Both the position numbers and the translations under genes were made by a program. Positions 34,928-44,331 of a stretch of 47,099 nucleotides of DNA are shown here, one piece after another. Positions within the stretch are counted from its first letter, which is position 1. Each line of letters starts with the position of its first letter. The notes under the pieces were generated by a model that saw only the letters and a list, made by a program, of their open reading frames with translations, searched no databases and was not told the origin of the DNA. Source of the stretch: Fusobacteriota bacterium (GTDB lineage Bacteria > Fusobacteriota > Fusobacteriia > Fusobacteriales > Fusobacteriaceae); assembly GCA_023389595.1 (NCBI GenBank), contig JAEWEF010000085.1, positions 1 to 47,099 of the forward strand, in the 5' to 3' direction.

Positions 34928-36280
34928 CTAACTCAATTCTTTTTTATATTTTTCTAAACTATCTAAAGCCGGTTTTGCTATAGGAATAATACATAAAATA
35001 TTTATAACTGTCATAATTCCAAGACCAAAATCTGCTAAAGACCAAACAAAAATATTTTGTTTTATTCCACCTACAAATACCATAACAATCACTAAAATTT
35101 GATACAATAAATAAATATTTTTTTCTTGACTAATAAATCCCACAGCACTTTTCCCATAAAAAACTACAGCAAGTATAGTGCTTAGAGAGAAGAAAAACAT
35201 TATTACTACAGTAAAAGCTGCCCCCAACGAACCTATGTGATACATCATTGATGATTGGAATAAATCCATTCCATTAAGTCCCTGAGTTATATCTGTTGGA
35301 GCAAGTAAAACGATAAATGCTGTTGCACTACAAATAATTAGTGTATCTGTAAAAACACCAAGTGCTTGTACTAAACCTTGTTTAGCTGGATTATCTATAT
35401 CAACGGATGCAGCTGCATAGTTAGAGTTTCCACTTCCGGCTTCATTAGAGAATAGTCCTCTTCTAACACCTTGCATTATTACAATACCTATTCCTCCGCC
35501 AGCAATTTCTTTTGCTCCGAATGCCATTTGAAATATATTAGATATCATAGATGGTATATTAGTAAAATTAGTAACTAAAATATAAATAACAACTCCTATA
35601 TATAAAACGGCCATAACTGGAACTATTTTATTAAGAGCATCTATTATGCTGTCTTTTTTGCTTCTTGAAAAAATGATAAATGCTACAACTATTGTTACAA
35701 GGCCAGATAGTATATATTTTAAAGTATTTGGATCATAATCGTCGGCAAGATTATAAACACTTGTAACAGAATCAGTTATTGAATTTGACATTACTTGTAT
35801 AACTCCTAAATAACATATAATAGAAGCTACTGCATAAATAATACCAAGCCATCTCATTCTAAGTTTTTCTTCTATAATAAAAGGTGTCCCCCCTATATAT
35901 TTACCGTTTTTATCTTTTTTTCTATATATAACAGATAAAGAAGATTCTACAAATGCAGTTGCAGATCCAAGTAAGGCAACTAACCACATCCAGAAAATTG
36001 CTCCAGGCCCACCTACAGAAATAGCTGCTACTACTCCAGCTATATTACCTGCTCCAACTCTACAAGCAGTTCCCAAGAAAAATGTCTCAAGTGAGCTTAT
36101 TCCTCCTTCTTGTATTTTTTCTTTTGAAAGAATTTTAAATATCTTAAAAAACATCCTAAATTGCATAAATTTTGTTTTAAATGTAAAATATACAGCTGCC
36201 CCTATTAACATAACAACTAAAATATTTTTACCCCATAAAAAATTATTTACACTTTCAACAATAAGATTTAAGATGTTCAT
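34928..36280 (-). CDS. AGCS-family alanine/glycine:sodium symporter
   Basis: This inner-membrane carrier of 450 aa has about eleven hydrophobic spans. The AGCS signature is strong: GTACRVGAGNIAGVVAAISV then GGPGAIFWMW near residues 70-100, and RRGLFSNEAGSGN near 275. It probably brings in alanine or glycine with sodium. It precedes the HD phosphohydrolase gene by 16 bases and is read from GGAGGGAATTAAA-ATG. Upstream lies a long AT-only inverted repeat. Confidence 0.93.
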   Translation of the reverse strand: MNILNLIVESVNNFLWGKNILVVMLIGAAVYFTFKTKFMQFRMFFKIFKILSKEKIQEGGISSLETFFLGTACRVGAGNIAGVVAAISVGGPGAIFWMWLVALLGSATAFVESSLSVIYRKKDKNGKYIGGTPFIIEEKLRMRWLGIIYAVASIICYLGVIQVMSNSITDSVTSVYNLADDYDPNTLKYILSGLVTIVVAFIIFSRSKKDSIIDALNKIVPVMAVLYIGVVIYILVTNFTNIPSMISNIFQMAFGAKEIAGGGIGIVIMQGVRRGLFSNEAGSGNSNYAAASVDIDNPAKQGLVQALGVFTDTLIICSATAFIVLLAPTDITQGLNGMDLFQSSMMYHIGSLGAAFTVVIMFFFSLSTILAVVFYGKSAVGFISQEKNIYLLYQILVIVMVFVGGIKQNIFVWSLADFGLGIMTVINILCIIPIAKPALDSLEKYKKELS

Positions 36281-36295
36281 TTTAATTCCCTCCAG

Positions 36296-36351
36296 TAATA
36301 TAATAAAAAGTTTAAATTTAAAAACTATTATATCACTTTTTTATTATATTA
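36296..36351. repeat. AT-rich inverted repeat between cobQ and the symporter gene
   Basis: Arms at 36296-36310 and 36336-36351 match over 15 bases with one extra T in the right arm. The right arm overlaps the cobQ stop codon. Nearly pure A/T, it may act as a weak terminator for cobQ; no G+C-rich stem is present. Confidence 0.4.
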
Positions 36352-37818
36352 CAAATTTTTTTCTAAAATTTTATAAATTTTTTTCATATCTATATTATTT
36401 TGAATTTTTTCTGCCAATTTATTGTATTGTTCGTCTTTGTAATTATTAAAACTATTACTATATTTTTTCCTTTCCAATCCTTTTTTTTCTCTAAGTAAAT
36501 TTATTATTTCGTTTCTGAATTTATCATTGTCAAAAATTCCGTGTATATACGTTACAAAAATATTTCCTGAAGACAATATAGGAAATTTAACATTTGATAC
36601 GCCGTTATGTATTTCGTAGCCATTTATTTCAATTCCTTCTACACAAGATAAAATTCCGTTTAGTTTTGGAATTGTAATTTTTATTTGTTTTGTTAACTTT
36701 TCTTTTTCTATTTTCGTTTCATATTCGAAAAAATTAAACCCATCTATTTCCTCAATATCACTCTCTAGTTTAAATTTATCGTATATTTTTCTCCCGCACA
36801 TTTGCATTCCACCACAAATAGCACAAATAACTTTCCCTTTTTTATATTCTTCTAAAACTCTTTCAAATATTCCATTTTTTTTCATCCACTGTAAATCGTA
36901 TAGAGTGCTTTTGCTTCCGGGAATTATAATCATATCTTCATTTCCCAAGTCACTGGCATTTTCTATATACTTAATATCAACATCATCATATTGATTAAAA
37001 CAATAAAAATCTGTAAAATTTGACATCTTTTTCGTTTTGATAACGCTTACTACAATTTCTGGATTTTTTTTTGAAATTTTTTTATGAAATAGCGAATCTT
37101 CTTCTTCTAAGTCTATATCCATGTAAGGTATTACTCCTAGACATTTAATATCATAGCCTTCATCTGAAAATTTTTTTTCTATCATATCAATTCCACTTTG
37201 TAATAAACTTACATCTCCTCTAAATTTATTTATAATAAATCCTTTAATTCTTTTTTTATCTTCTTCATCTAATAAAGCCACAGTACCATATATAGATGCA
37301 AAAACTCCGCCTATATCAATATTAGCAACTAAAACTACAGGAGCATCTAGAGTTTCAGCCATTCCCATATTTACTATATCATACTTTCTTAAATTTATTT
37401 CGGCAGGCGATCCACCGCCTTCGATCACACAGATATCAAAAATATTTTCTATATTTTCTTCGAATATATTTTTTATTTTTTCTTTTAAATTTTTTGTCAT
37501 AGAAAAATACTCTTTAGCACTTACATTTTTAAAAAATTTGCCATTAATAATTAATTGTGAGTTGTTATCTGAATTAGGTTTTAATAATATGGGGTTCATG
37601 TAAGCTCTTGGTATTTCTCTTGCAGCTTCTGCTTGAACAACTGTTGCTCTACTCATTTCTAATCCATCTATATCTACAAACGAATTTAAAGCCATGTTTT
37701 GAGATTTAAAAGGACAAACTTTTTTATTATCGTTAGAAAAAAATCTACATAACGCAGCTACTAGAGTTGTTTTTCCAACTGAAGATCCCGTTCCTTGTAT
37801 CATTATTTTTTTGGACAT
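36349..37818 (-). CDS. cobQ: Cobyric acid synthase
   Basis: This enzyme amidates four side chains of adenosylcobyrinic acid a,c-diamide using glutamine and ATP. The N-terminal ATP-binding domain begins GTGSSVGKTTL (residues 9-19) with KSQNMALNS and the EGGGSPAEINL block. The C-terminal glutamine amidotransferase domain has the nucleophile cysteine in AICGGMQMCG (usually GICGGYQMLG) and the histidine in YIHGIFDN. The 489-residue length is normal. No other cobalamin gene lies in the window, so it may take part in salvage or a pathway encoded elsewhere. It follows the pepD terminator. Confidence 0.92.
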   Translation of the reverse strand: MSKKIMIQGTGSSVGKTTLVAALCRFFSNDNKKVCPFKSQNMALNSFVDIDGLEMSRATVVQAEAAREIPRAYMNPILLKPNSDNNSQLIINGKFFKNVSAKEYFSMTKNLKEKIKNIFEENIENIFDICVIEGGGSPAEINLRKYDIVNMGMAETLDAPVVLVANIDIGGVFASIYGTVALLDEEDKKRIKGFIINKFRGDVSLLQSGIDMIEKKFSDEGYDIKCLGVIPYMDIDLEEEDSLFHKKISKKNPEIVVSVIKTKKMSNFTDFYCFNQYDDVDIKYIENASDLGNEDMIIIPGSKSTLYDLQWMKKNGIFERVLEEYKKGKVICAICGGMQMCGRKIYDKFKLESDIEEIDGFNFFEYETKIEKEKLTKQIKITIPKLNGILSCVEGIEINGYEIHNGVSNVKFPILSSGNIFVTYIHGIFDNDKFRNEIINLLREKKGLERKKYSNSFNNYKDEQYNKLAEKIQNNIDMKKIYKILEKNL

Positions 37819-37830
37819 ATATTCTCCTTA

Positions 37831-37870
37831 TAACAAAACCCAACTATATGTTGGGCTCGAAATTTTGTTA
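37831..37870 (-). terminator. Terminator after pepD
   Basis: A 6-bp G+C stem (CCCAAC/GTTGGG, 37839-37844 with 37850-37855) is followed on the minus strand by TTTTGTTA. A second pair of arms (TAACAAAA/TTTTGTTA) encloses it and includes the pepD stop. The cobQ ribosome binding site follows directly. Confidence 0.6.
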
Positions 37871-39319
37871 TTTTAATTCTTTCAATAATTTTTTAATATA
37901 ATCATAATATTTTGCTATAGAAGCTATTTCCATTCTTTCTTTTGGAGTATGTACATCATACATATTAGGTCCTATAGAAATCATATCCATATCTGGATAA
38001 GCTTGAGATATAGCCCCACATTCCAATCCAGCATGTATTACTGTTATTTCCATTTCTTCTCCAAACATTTCTTTATAAACTTCTACTGCCTTATCTCTTA
38101 AAAAAGAATTTTTTCTGTATATCCATTCAGGATATCCGTCAGATAATTTATAAGTAGCTTCATTTTCTTCTGCTATATTAGATATTTTATTTGCTAAATC
38201 TTTTAAAACTTTAGGATCAGAACTTCTAAGAGAAACTATTATATTTATTTCATCTGAAACTGTTTTTATAATAGCAAGGTTATCAGAACTTTCAACTATA
38301 TCTGGATACTCAGTCATCATTGTGTTTGGTCCTGTAGGTATATCTTTTATAAGTCTAATAAAAGTTTTTAGTGATTCGTATGAAAATACTTCTTCAACTG
38401 CATCTAAATTTTTTGATTCTATTTCTAATTCTTTTTCTTCTTTATATATGTTTTTAATTTTAAATTCTAAATCTTTTAAATATTTATCAAAATCTGATTT
38501 TTGATTTTTATCAACTGCTAAATCTATAGAACAATTTCTAGGAATCGCATTATCTTTGCTTCCTCCATTGACAGCAAAAAATTTAAGATTAAATTTATCT
38601 GTTAGATCTATTAACATTTCATTTAGCACCTTGTTGGCATTTGCTTTACCAGTATTTATTTCCATACCAGAATGTCCGCCAAATAATTTTTTTACTTCCA
38701 GTCTAACAAAATTATATAAAGTTTTATCTATAATTTCTTTTTTAGGTTTAAAATTAATAGTTACTCCAAGACCTCCTGCACAACCTGCTGTCAATATTCC
38801 TTCTTCTTCAGAATCAATATTTATAAGCATTTTCCCTTTTAATATACCAGGTTTTAATGATAGTGCTCCATTCATAGTTGTTTCTTCTTCAGTCGTTGCT
38901 AAAAACTCTATATCCGGATGTTGTAATTCTTTATCTTCTAACACGGCCAATGCCATAGCAACAGCAATCCCATTATCTCCACCTAAAGTTGTTTTATTAG
39001 CTCTTATATATTCTCCGTCTACTACTAAATCTATTGGATCTTTTTTAAAATCGTGATTACTATCGATTTCTTTTTCACAAACCATATCCATATGTCCTTG
39101 TAAAACTACACCTGGTAATTTTTCGTATCCTTTAGTAGCTTTTTTTCTTATAATAACATTTAAATTTTCATCTCTAAAATATTCTAATCCAAGATTTTTT
39201 GCTGTGTCTACTAGATAATCACTCACCGCTTTTTCGTTTGCAGATTCTCTTGGAATTTTTGATATTTCTTCAAAATAATAAAAAACTCTTTCAGGTTTTA
39301 AACCTTCTAATTTTCTCAT
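37868..39319 (-). CDS. pepD: Aminoacyl-histidine dipeptidase PepD (M20C)
   Basis: A zinc-dependent cytoplasmic dipeptidase with broad specificity. Metal-site motifs of the M20 family are present: QGHMDMVCE near residue 82, LGGDNGIAVAMA near 117, the catalytic glutamates in TTEEETTMNGA near 147, and the later HAGLECGAIS near 437. The length is 483 aa. It lies 11 bases after the YfcC-family transporter, so uptake and peptide breakdown may be linked. Confidence 0.95.
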   Translation of the reverse strand: MRKLEGLKPERVFYYFEEISKIPRESANEKAVSDYLVDTAKNLGLEYFRDENLNVIIRKKATKGYEKLPGVVLQGHMDMVCEKEIDSNHDFKKDPIDLVVDGEYIRANKTTLGGDNGIAVAMALAVLEDKELQHPDIEFLATTEEETTMNGALSLKPGILKGKMLINIDSEEEGILTAGCAGGLGVTINFKPKKEIIDKTLYNFVRLEVKKLFGGHSGMEINTGKANANKVLNEMLIDLTDKFNLKFFAVNGGSKDNAIPRNCSIDLAVDKNQKSDFDKYLKDLEFKIKNIYKEEKELEIESKNLDAVEEVFSYESLKTFIRLIKDIPTGPNTMMTEYPDIVESSDNLAIIKTVSDEINIIVSLRSSDPKVLKDLANKISNIAEENEATYKLSDGYPEWIYRKNSFLRDKAVEVYKEMFGEEMEITVIHAGLECGAISQAYPDMDMISIGPNMYDVHTPKERMEIASIAKYYDYIKKLLKELK

Positions 39320-39330
39320 ATATCCTCCTA

Positions 39331-40836
39331 CTATAATAAAGCTTCAACGTAAAGCATAACAGCACAAAAAACACCTATAATAGCCATTAATGGAAGTATA
39401 AATTTTAACCATTTATCAAAAGTTGTTTCTGCCATCTCTAAAGAAACTAATATAAGTCCTGTTGGTGTTATAAATCCAATTAACCCTTGTCCCCAGTTAT
39501 AAGCATCAACAACTATAGATCTTGATATGCCTACTGTATCTGCAAGTGGAGCCATTATTGGCATAGATAGTACAGCTAGACCTGAAGATGAATTTATAAA
39601 GAATCCTAAGAATATATATATTATATACATTACTAATGAGAACAGCCCTTTACCCATACTAGACACTAAATTAGAAGAGTAATATAGTAATGTATCAGAT
39701 ATTAATCCATCATCCATGATTATATTAATAGATCTGGCTAGTCCAACCATTAAAGCAACACCTACTAATTCAGCTGCTCCACCAACAAAAGTATTTACAG
39801 CTTCTTTTTCTCCCATTCCAGAAAGTATCATTTCTATAATTCCTACTACTAAAAATAGAGTAGACATTTCTTCGAACCACCAGCCAGCAGAAGATACTCC
39901 CCATACCATTAAGATAAAACTTAGTGCAAATATAATAAGCATAAGTTTTTTTCTAAATGTAAATTCTATATTTTGATTGGCGTCATAATTTTTCAAAAAT
40001 CTGTTATTGATAGATTCTCTAGATTCATAAACTAAAGAAAGTTCAGGTTTATTTCTAACCTTTTTTGCATAATAGTACATGTATGCTAATGTTATAGCAC
40101 TGCAAAGTATAAGCATAACTATTCTAAAAATTAATCCTTCATTAAAAGATATTCCCGCTGCATTAGATGCAATTACAACAGAAAAAGGATTTACAGTTGA
40201 TACCATAGTACCTATAGTAGATCCCATATAAATAGCAGATATACATATTATAGGATCAAATCCATTTACTAAAAATAAAGGCATTAATACTGGATAAAAA
40301 GCTATAGTTTCTTCTGCTAAACCAAATGTTGTTCCACCTAAAGTTGTTAAAACAAAAACTATAGATACTAGTAAAAATTCTTTACCTCTTGATTTTTTAG
40401 AAATATATGCCATCCCAGCATCAAAAGCACCACTTTTATTTAGTAATCCTATTATACCCCCGAGTATTAATACGAATATCATTATATCTGTAGTATCTAG
40501 AATCCCTCTAATTGGAGATTTAAATAACTCTATTATACCTTGAGGTCTTTGTTCTAATCTCTCATATGTATCAGGTATTGCTATAGGTTTCTTAATGACT
40601 CCATCAACAAATTTTGAAATGTCCAAATGTATATTTAATTTTTCTAAATTTTCGGAATTAGCATTTAAAGTTGATTCACTGCCGTCTGGAGAAGTTATTA
40701 TAAATTCATTACTAGACGCTTCGTAAGAAAGCCTTGAATACATGCCAGAAGGAACAATATGCGTTAATACTGCCGCAAAAATTAAAATGATAAATAGAAC
40801 AGTAAACGCACTAGGAAAACTAATTTTTCTCTTCAT
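39331..40836 (-). CDS. YfcC-family membrane transporter
   Basis: This 501-residue protein has about twelve hydrophobic spans and an N-terminal loop of about 80 residues after the first one. The YfcC/DcuC-type signature is in LGGTTFGLAEETIAFYPVLM near residues 170-190. Members of the family include basic amino acid/ornithine antiporters and uncharacterised carriers; specificity cannot be read here. GGAG is 12 bases from the ATG, rather far. It is co-transcribed with pepD. Confidence 0.85.
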   Translation of the reverse strand: MKRKISFPSAFTVLFIILIFAAVLTHIVPSGMYSRLSYEASSNEFIITSPDGSESTLNANSENLEKLNIHLDISKFVDGVIKKPIAIPDTYERLEQRPQGIIELFKSPIRGILDTTDIMIFVLILGGIIGLLNKSGAFDAGMAYISKKSRGKEFLLVSIVFVLTTLGGTTFGLAEETIAFYPVLMPLFLVNGFDPIICISAIYMGSTIGTMVSTVNPFSVVIASNAAGISFNEGLIFRIVMLILCSAITLAYMYYYAKKVRNKPELSLVYESRESINNRFLKNYDANQNIEFTFRKKLMLIIFALSFILMVWGVSSAGWWFEEMSTLFLVVGIIEMILSGMGEKEAVNTFVGGAAELVGVALMVGLARSINIIMDDGLISDTLLYYSSNLVSSMGKGLFSLVMYIIYIFLGFFINSSSGLAVLSMPIMAPLADTVGISRSIVVDAYNWGQGLIGFITPTGLILVSLEMAETTFDKWLKFILPLMAIIGVFCAVMLYVEALL

Positions 40837-40859
40837 GGATATTTTATACTCCTTTTTAA

Positions 40860-41279
40860 TTAATACTTAATAACATATTTTATAAAATCTATATCATCTT
40901 TTAAAATTGCAAATCTTAATTTCAATGTGTTAAGTAATAAAATAGCATTTTCTTTTATAGTTATAGATTCATTGTACATAGGTGGCATTCCATAGTTTTT
41001 ATATATTTCGTTTATTCTAAGTTTAATAAACTTTTTATGCAATTCACTGATGTTAGATATTAAATCGAAACTAGACGGTTTCAAATCTGTATCCGGAAAA
41101 AAACACCTATAAAAGTCATAACTATCATTTTTCCAATTTCCTCTTCCGTCATAGCAAACTACCACTTCATTATTTATTTTTTCGAAAAATATTCCATGAT
41201 CTGTCGCTATTTTTTCAAACTCTGAAAATGAACTACATTTACCACTTGTAAAATATCTGATAAAGTCATTATTCTCCAT
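40860..41279 (-). CDS. Unknown 139-residue protein following aspS
   Basis: I do not recognise a family. The protein is soluble, with neither signal peptide nor membrane span. It has a run of aromatic residues and acidic loops around GRGNWKNDSYDFYRCFFPD. The C-terminal half looks helical. The frame is open to 41300, but GGAGGG 3-4 bases before the ATG at 41279 decides the start. It lies 22 bases after aspS and 23 before the YfcC-family gene, so it bridges the tRNA-synthetase and transporter units. Confidence 0.7.
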   Translation of the reverse strand: MENNDFIRYFTSGKCSSFSEFEKIATDHGIFFEKINNEVVVCYDGRGNWKNDSYDFYRCFFPDTDLKPSSFDLISNISELHKKFIKLRINEIYKNYGMPPMYNESITIKENAILLLNTLKLRFAILKDDIDFIKYVIKY

Positions 41280-41301
41280 TATCCCTCCAAGAATAAACAA
41301 A

Positions 41302-43083
41302 TTATTTTTTTAGTTTATAAGTTGATGAAATGTGTAATTCTTTTAATTGTTTTTCATCAACTAAGTTAGGCGCTTCTGTCATTAAACATTGACCTTTATT
41401 AGTTTTAGGAAATGGTATTACATCTCTTATAGATTCTTCCTTAAGCATAACCATTAACCATCTATCAATTCCAAAGGCTAATCCACCATGAGGAGGAGCA
41501 CCGTATCTAAATGCTTCTAAGAAAAATCCGAATTTTTGCTCCGCTTCTTCCTTACTTAAACCAAGTCTATCAAATACCATAGATTGTATATTAGGATCAA
41601 ATATTCTTATTGATCCTCCGCCTATTTCATATCCATTTAATACTATATCGTAAGTGTTAGTTCTTATATCTTCAGTTTGCCCTGATAGAAATTTTTCCAT
41701 ATCTTCAGATTTTATTGAAGTGAAAGGATGATGCTCAGCCTTATATCTTCCTTCTTCCTCGTCATATTCAAACATAGGAAAATCTACTATCCACAAGAAT
41801 TTAAATTCATTCTTGTTTATAAGTTTTAAATCTTTTCCTATCCTTAATCTTAAAGCTCCCAAAGCTGCGTTTACAATCTTTTTCTTATCAGAAATTATTA
41901 ATATAACATCTCCGGCTTTAGCTCCAGTTTTATCAATTATATCGCTCATTTCCTTTTCAGATAAAAACTTTTGTATAGGAGATGAAATTTCATTGTTTTT
42001 ATCAATTTTTATGTAAGCTAATCCTTTAGCCCCAAAATATGTTTTAACATACTCTTCGTATTCAGATAATATTTTTCTTGAAAATATATCACAAGCTCCT
42101 GGTGCAACAATAGCCTTAATAATTCCGCCAGATTCTACATTTGATGAAAAAGCTTTAAAAGAAGATTTAGATAGTATTTCAGATAAATTTTTTAATTCTA
42201 CTCCAAATCTAATATCTGGTTTGTCAGAGCCATATCTATCCATAGCTTCACTATAAGGCATTCTTATAAAGTCATAACTAGCCTCTTCTCCTGTCACATT
42301 ATAAAATACATATTTTACTAGGCCTTCTATTTCGTTCATAACATCTTCCATATTAACAAAAGACATTTCTATATCAAGCTGTGTAAACTCTGGTTGTCTA
42401 TCGGCTCTTAAATCTTCATCTCTAAAACATTTTGCTATTTGAAAATATTTTTCTATTCCAGCTATCATAAGTAGTTGTTTAAATATTTGTGGAGATTGTG
42501 GAAGAGCATAGAACTGTCCTTCATTTATCCTGCTAGGAACCAAAAAATCTCTGGCTCCTTCAGGAGTAGACTTAGTCAATATAGGTGTATCAACATCTAT
42601 AAATCCCTTTTCGTCCATATAATTTCTTATAGACATTATCATCCTGTGTCTTTTTTTCAAATTATTTAACATTCTAGATCTTCTTATATCAAGATACCTA
42701 TACGTTAATCTTATATTTTCATTTAAATTTTCTTCTATACCGTTAATTTGAAAAGGAGTAAGATCACATCTGTTAAGTACTTCTAATTTATTCGCAAAAA
42801 CTTCTATTTCTCCGGTAGGTATATTTTTATTTTTATTGCTTCTTTCTTTTACAGTACCACTTACCTTTATTACGTATTCATTTTTAAGTTTTTGTGCTTC
42901 TTCTATTACAGTTTTGTCGGCAAAATCTATATCGAAAACTATTTGAGTTATCCCTTCCCTATCTCTTAAGTCGATAAAAGTTAGTCCACCAAAATCTCTT
43001 TTAGTATTAACCCATCCAGAAAGAGTTACATTTTTACCGACATCTTCTATTCTTAATTCTCCAAGATTATGTGTTCTATACAT
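41302..43083 (-). CDS. aspS: Aspartyl-tRNA synthetase
   Basis: This class IIb enzyme charges tRNA-Asp. The N-terminal OB-fold anticodon domain begins MYRTHNLGELR. Motif 2 is in FRDEDLRADRQPEFTQLD near residue 215, and motif 3 in GAPPHGGLAFGIDRW near 550; the bacterial insertion domain lies between. The length is 593 aa. An in-frame ATG 7 codons upstream (43104) is rejected because AGGAGG is 5 bases from the ATG at 43083, the usual start of the family. The start lies inside the last codons of hisS (8-base overlap). Confidence 0.97.
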   Translation of the reverse strand: MYRTHNLGELRIEDVGKNVTLSGWVNTKRDFGGLTFIDLRDREGITQIVFDIDFADKTVIEEAQKLKNEYVIKVSGTVKERSNKNKNIPTGEIEVFANKLEVLNRCDLTPFQINGIEENLNENIRLTYRYLDIRRSRMLNNLKKRHRMIMSIRNYMDEKGFIDVDTPILTKSTPEGARDFLVPSRINEGQFYALPQSPQIFKQLLMIAGIEKYFQIAKCFRDEDLRADRQPEFTQLDIEMSFVNMEDVMNEIEGLVKYVFYNVTGEEASYDFIRMPYSEAMDRYGSDKPDIRFGVELKNLSEILSKSSFKAFSSNVESGGIIKAIVAPGACDIFSRKILSEYEEYVKTYFGAKGLAYIKIDKNNEISSPIQKFLSEKEMSDIIDKTGAKAGDVILIISDKKKIVNAALGALRLRIGKDLKLINKNEFKFLWIVDFPMFEYDEEEGRYKAEHHPFTSIKSEDMEKFLSGQTEDIRTNTYDIVLNGYEIGGGSIRIFDPNIQSMVFDRLGLSKEEAEQKFGFFLEAFRYGAPPHGGLAFGIDRWLMVMLKEESIRDVIPFPKTNKGQCLMTEAPNLVDEKQLKELHISSTYKLKK

Positions 43084-44329
43084 TTTTGCCTCCTGATAAT
43101 TCATTTAAAATATTCTCTATGTTCACTTCTTTTTGTTCTCTAGTTTCAAAATCTTTTAACAAAACAATATTTTTTTCTAATTCAGTTTCTCCAAGTATGA
43201 TACATTTTTTTACATTTAATTTGTCAGCTTTTTTCATATGAGATTTTAAAGTTTTAGAAGAAAAATCTATGGATACTTTTAATCCGTTATCCCTCAATAA
43301 TTCAACTATTTCTAATGCTTTATCCAAAGTTTTTTCGCCTAACCAAGCCATGTAAATGTTAGCTTTATTTTTAGGATAATCATCTAGAAGCATCATTATT
43401 CTTTCTATACCAGATGCAAATCCAACTGCAGGTATATCTTTATCTCCTAACTGCTTCAATAAATTATCGTATCTCCCGCCCCCTAAAACTGTTCCTTGTG
43501 CTCCAAGTTTATTAGTGACTATTTCAAATACTGTGCTTGAATAATAATCTAATCCTCTTACTAAACTTGGATCCTCAACATATTTTATACCAAAAATAGT
43601 CAAGTATTTTTTTACTTTTTCATAATGTTCTCTTTCTTCATCGAAAAGAGAATCTATTATGTTAGGTGTTTCTTTAAAAAAATCTTTTTTAGAATCTTTT
43701 TTACAATCTAAAAGTCTAAGAGGATTTTTGTGTATTCTAGATTTACAGTCGTCACATAATTCATCTATATGATTGTTAAAGTGTTGTAAAAGTTTTTCTC
43801 TATATATAGTTCTAGACTCATTAGAACCTATACAATTTATTCTGACTTCTAAATCTGTTATACCAAGTTTTTCAAGTAACTTATACCCCATAGCTATTAC
43901 TTCTGCATCTACTATTGGAGATTTATCTCCTAAAACTTCTACCCCTATTTGATTAAATTCTCTTTGTCTTCCAGCTTGAGGTCTTTCATATCTAAACATA
44001 GAACCATTATAATAATACCTTGAAATATCTTCTTTATTGTATATTCCATGCTCCAAATAGCATCTAACAACTGATGCAGTATTTTCTGGTCTTAAAGTCA
44101 GAGATCTATCTCCCTTATCTAAAAAGGTATACATTTCTTTTTCGACAACATCAGTTGCTTCTCCTATTCCCCTTTTAAATAAATCAGTTTCTTCAAAAAT
44201 TGGAGTTTTTATGTAATTATATCCATAACTTTCAAAAACTTGTTGAGACACATTAGAAATATGAGTAAACTTTTCAGCGTCTTCTCCTATTATATCTTTA
44301 GTTCCCCTTACGGCTTTAATCAACTTCAT
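43076..44329 (-). CDS. hisS: Histidyl-tRNA synthetase
   Basis: A class II enzyme that charges tRNA-His. Motif 2 is RYERPQAGRQREFNQIGVE near residue 110; HisA signature GLDYYSSTVFEIV near 260; C-terminal anticodon-binding domain from about 325. The length is 417 aa. The ATG at 44329 is chosen: its GGAGG site is formed by the last sense codons (TGG AGG) of rarA. It overlaps aspS by 8 bases. Confidence 0.97.
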   Translation of the reverse strand: MKLIKAVRGTKDIIGEDAEKFTHISNVSQQVFESYGYNYIKTPIFEETDLFKRGIGEATDVVEKEMYTFLDKGDRSLTLRPENTASVVRCYLEHGIYNKEDISRYYYNGSMFRYERPQAGRQREFNQIGVEVLGDKSPIVDAEVIAMGYKLLEKLGITDLEVRINCIGSNESRTIYREKLLQHFNNHIDELCDDCKSRIHKNPLRLLDCKKDSKKDFFKETPNIIDSLFDEEREHYEKVKKYLTIFGIKYVEDPSLVRGLDYYSSTVFEIVTNKLGAQGTVLGGGRYDNLLKQLGDKDIPAVGFASGIERIMMLLDDYPKNKANIYMAWLGEKTLDKALEIVELLRDNGLKVSIDFSSKTLKSHMKKADKLNVKKCIILGETELEKNIVLLKDFETREQKEVNIENILNELSGGKNV

Positions 44330-44331
44330 AA

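Noticed and set aside
37819..37867. Cobalamin riboswitch before cobQ
   Set aside because: The gap is only 49 bases and is filled by the pepD terminator and the cobQ ribosome binding site; a cobalamin riboswitch needs about 200 bases.
38556..39056. A plus-strand open frame of 166 codons
   Set aside because: It is antisense to the pepD coding region, has no family features or ribosome binding site, and follows from the codon bias of pepD. Similar antisense frames at 10273-10677 (recG), 26997-27458 (permease) and 46457-46825 (ffh) were rejected for the same reason.
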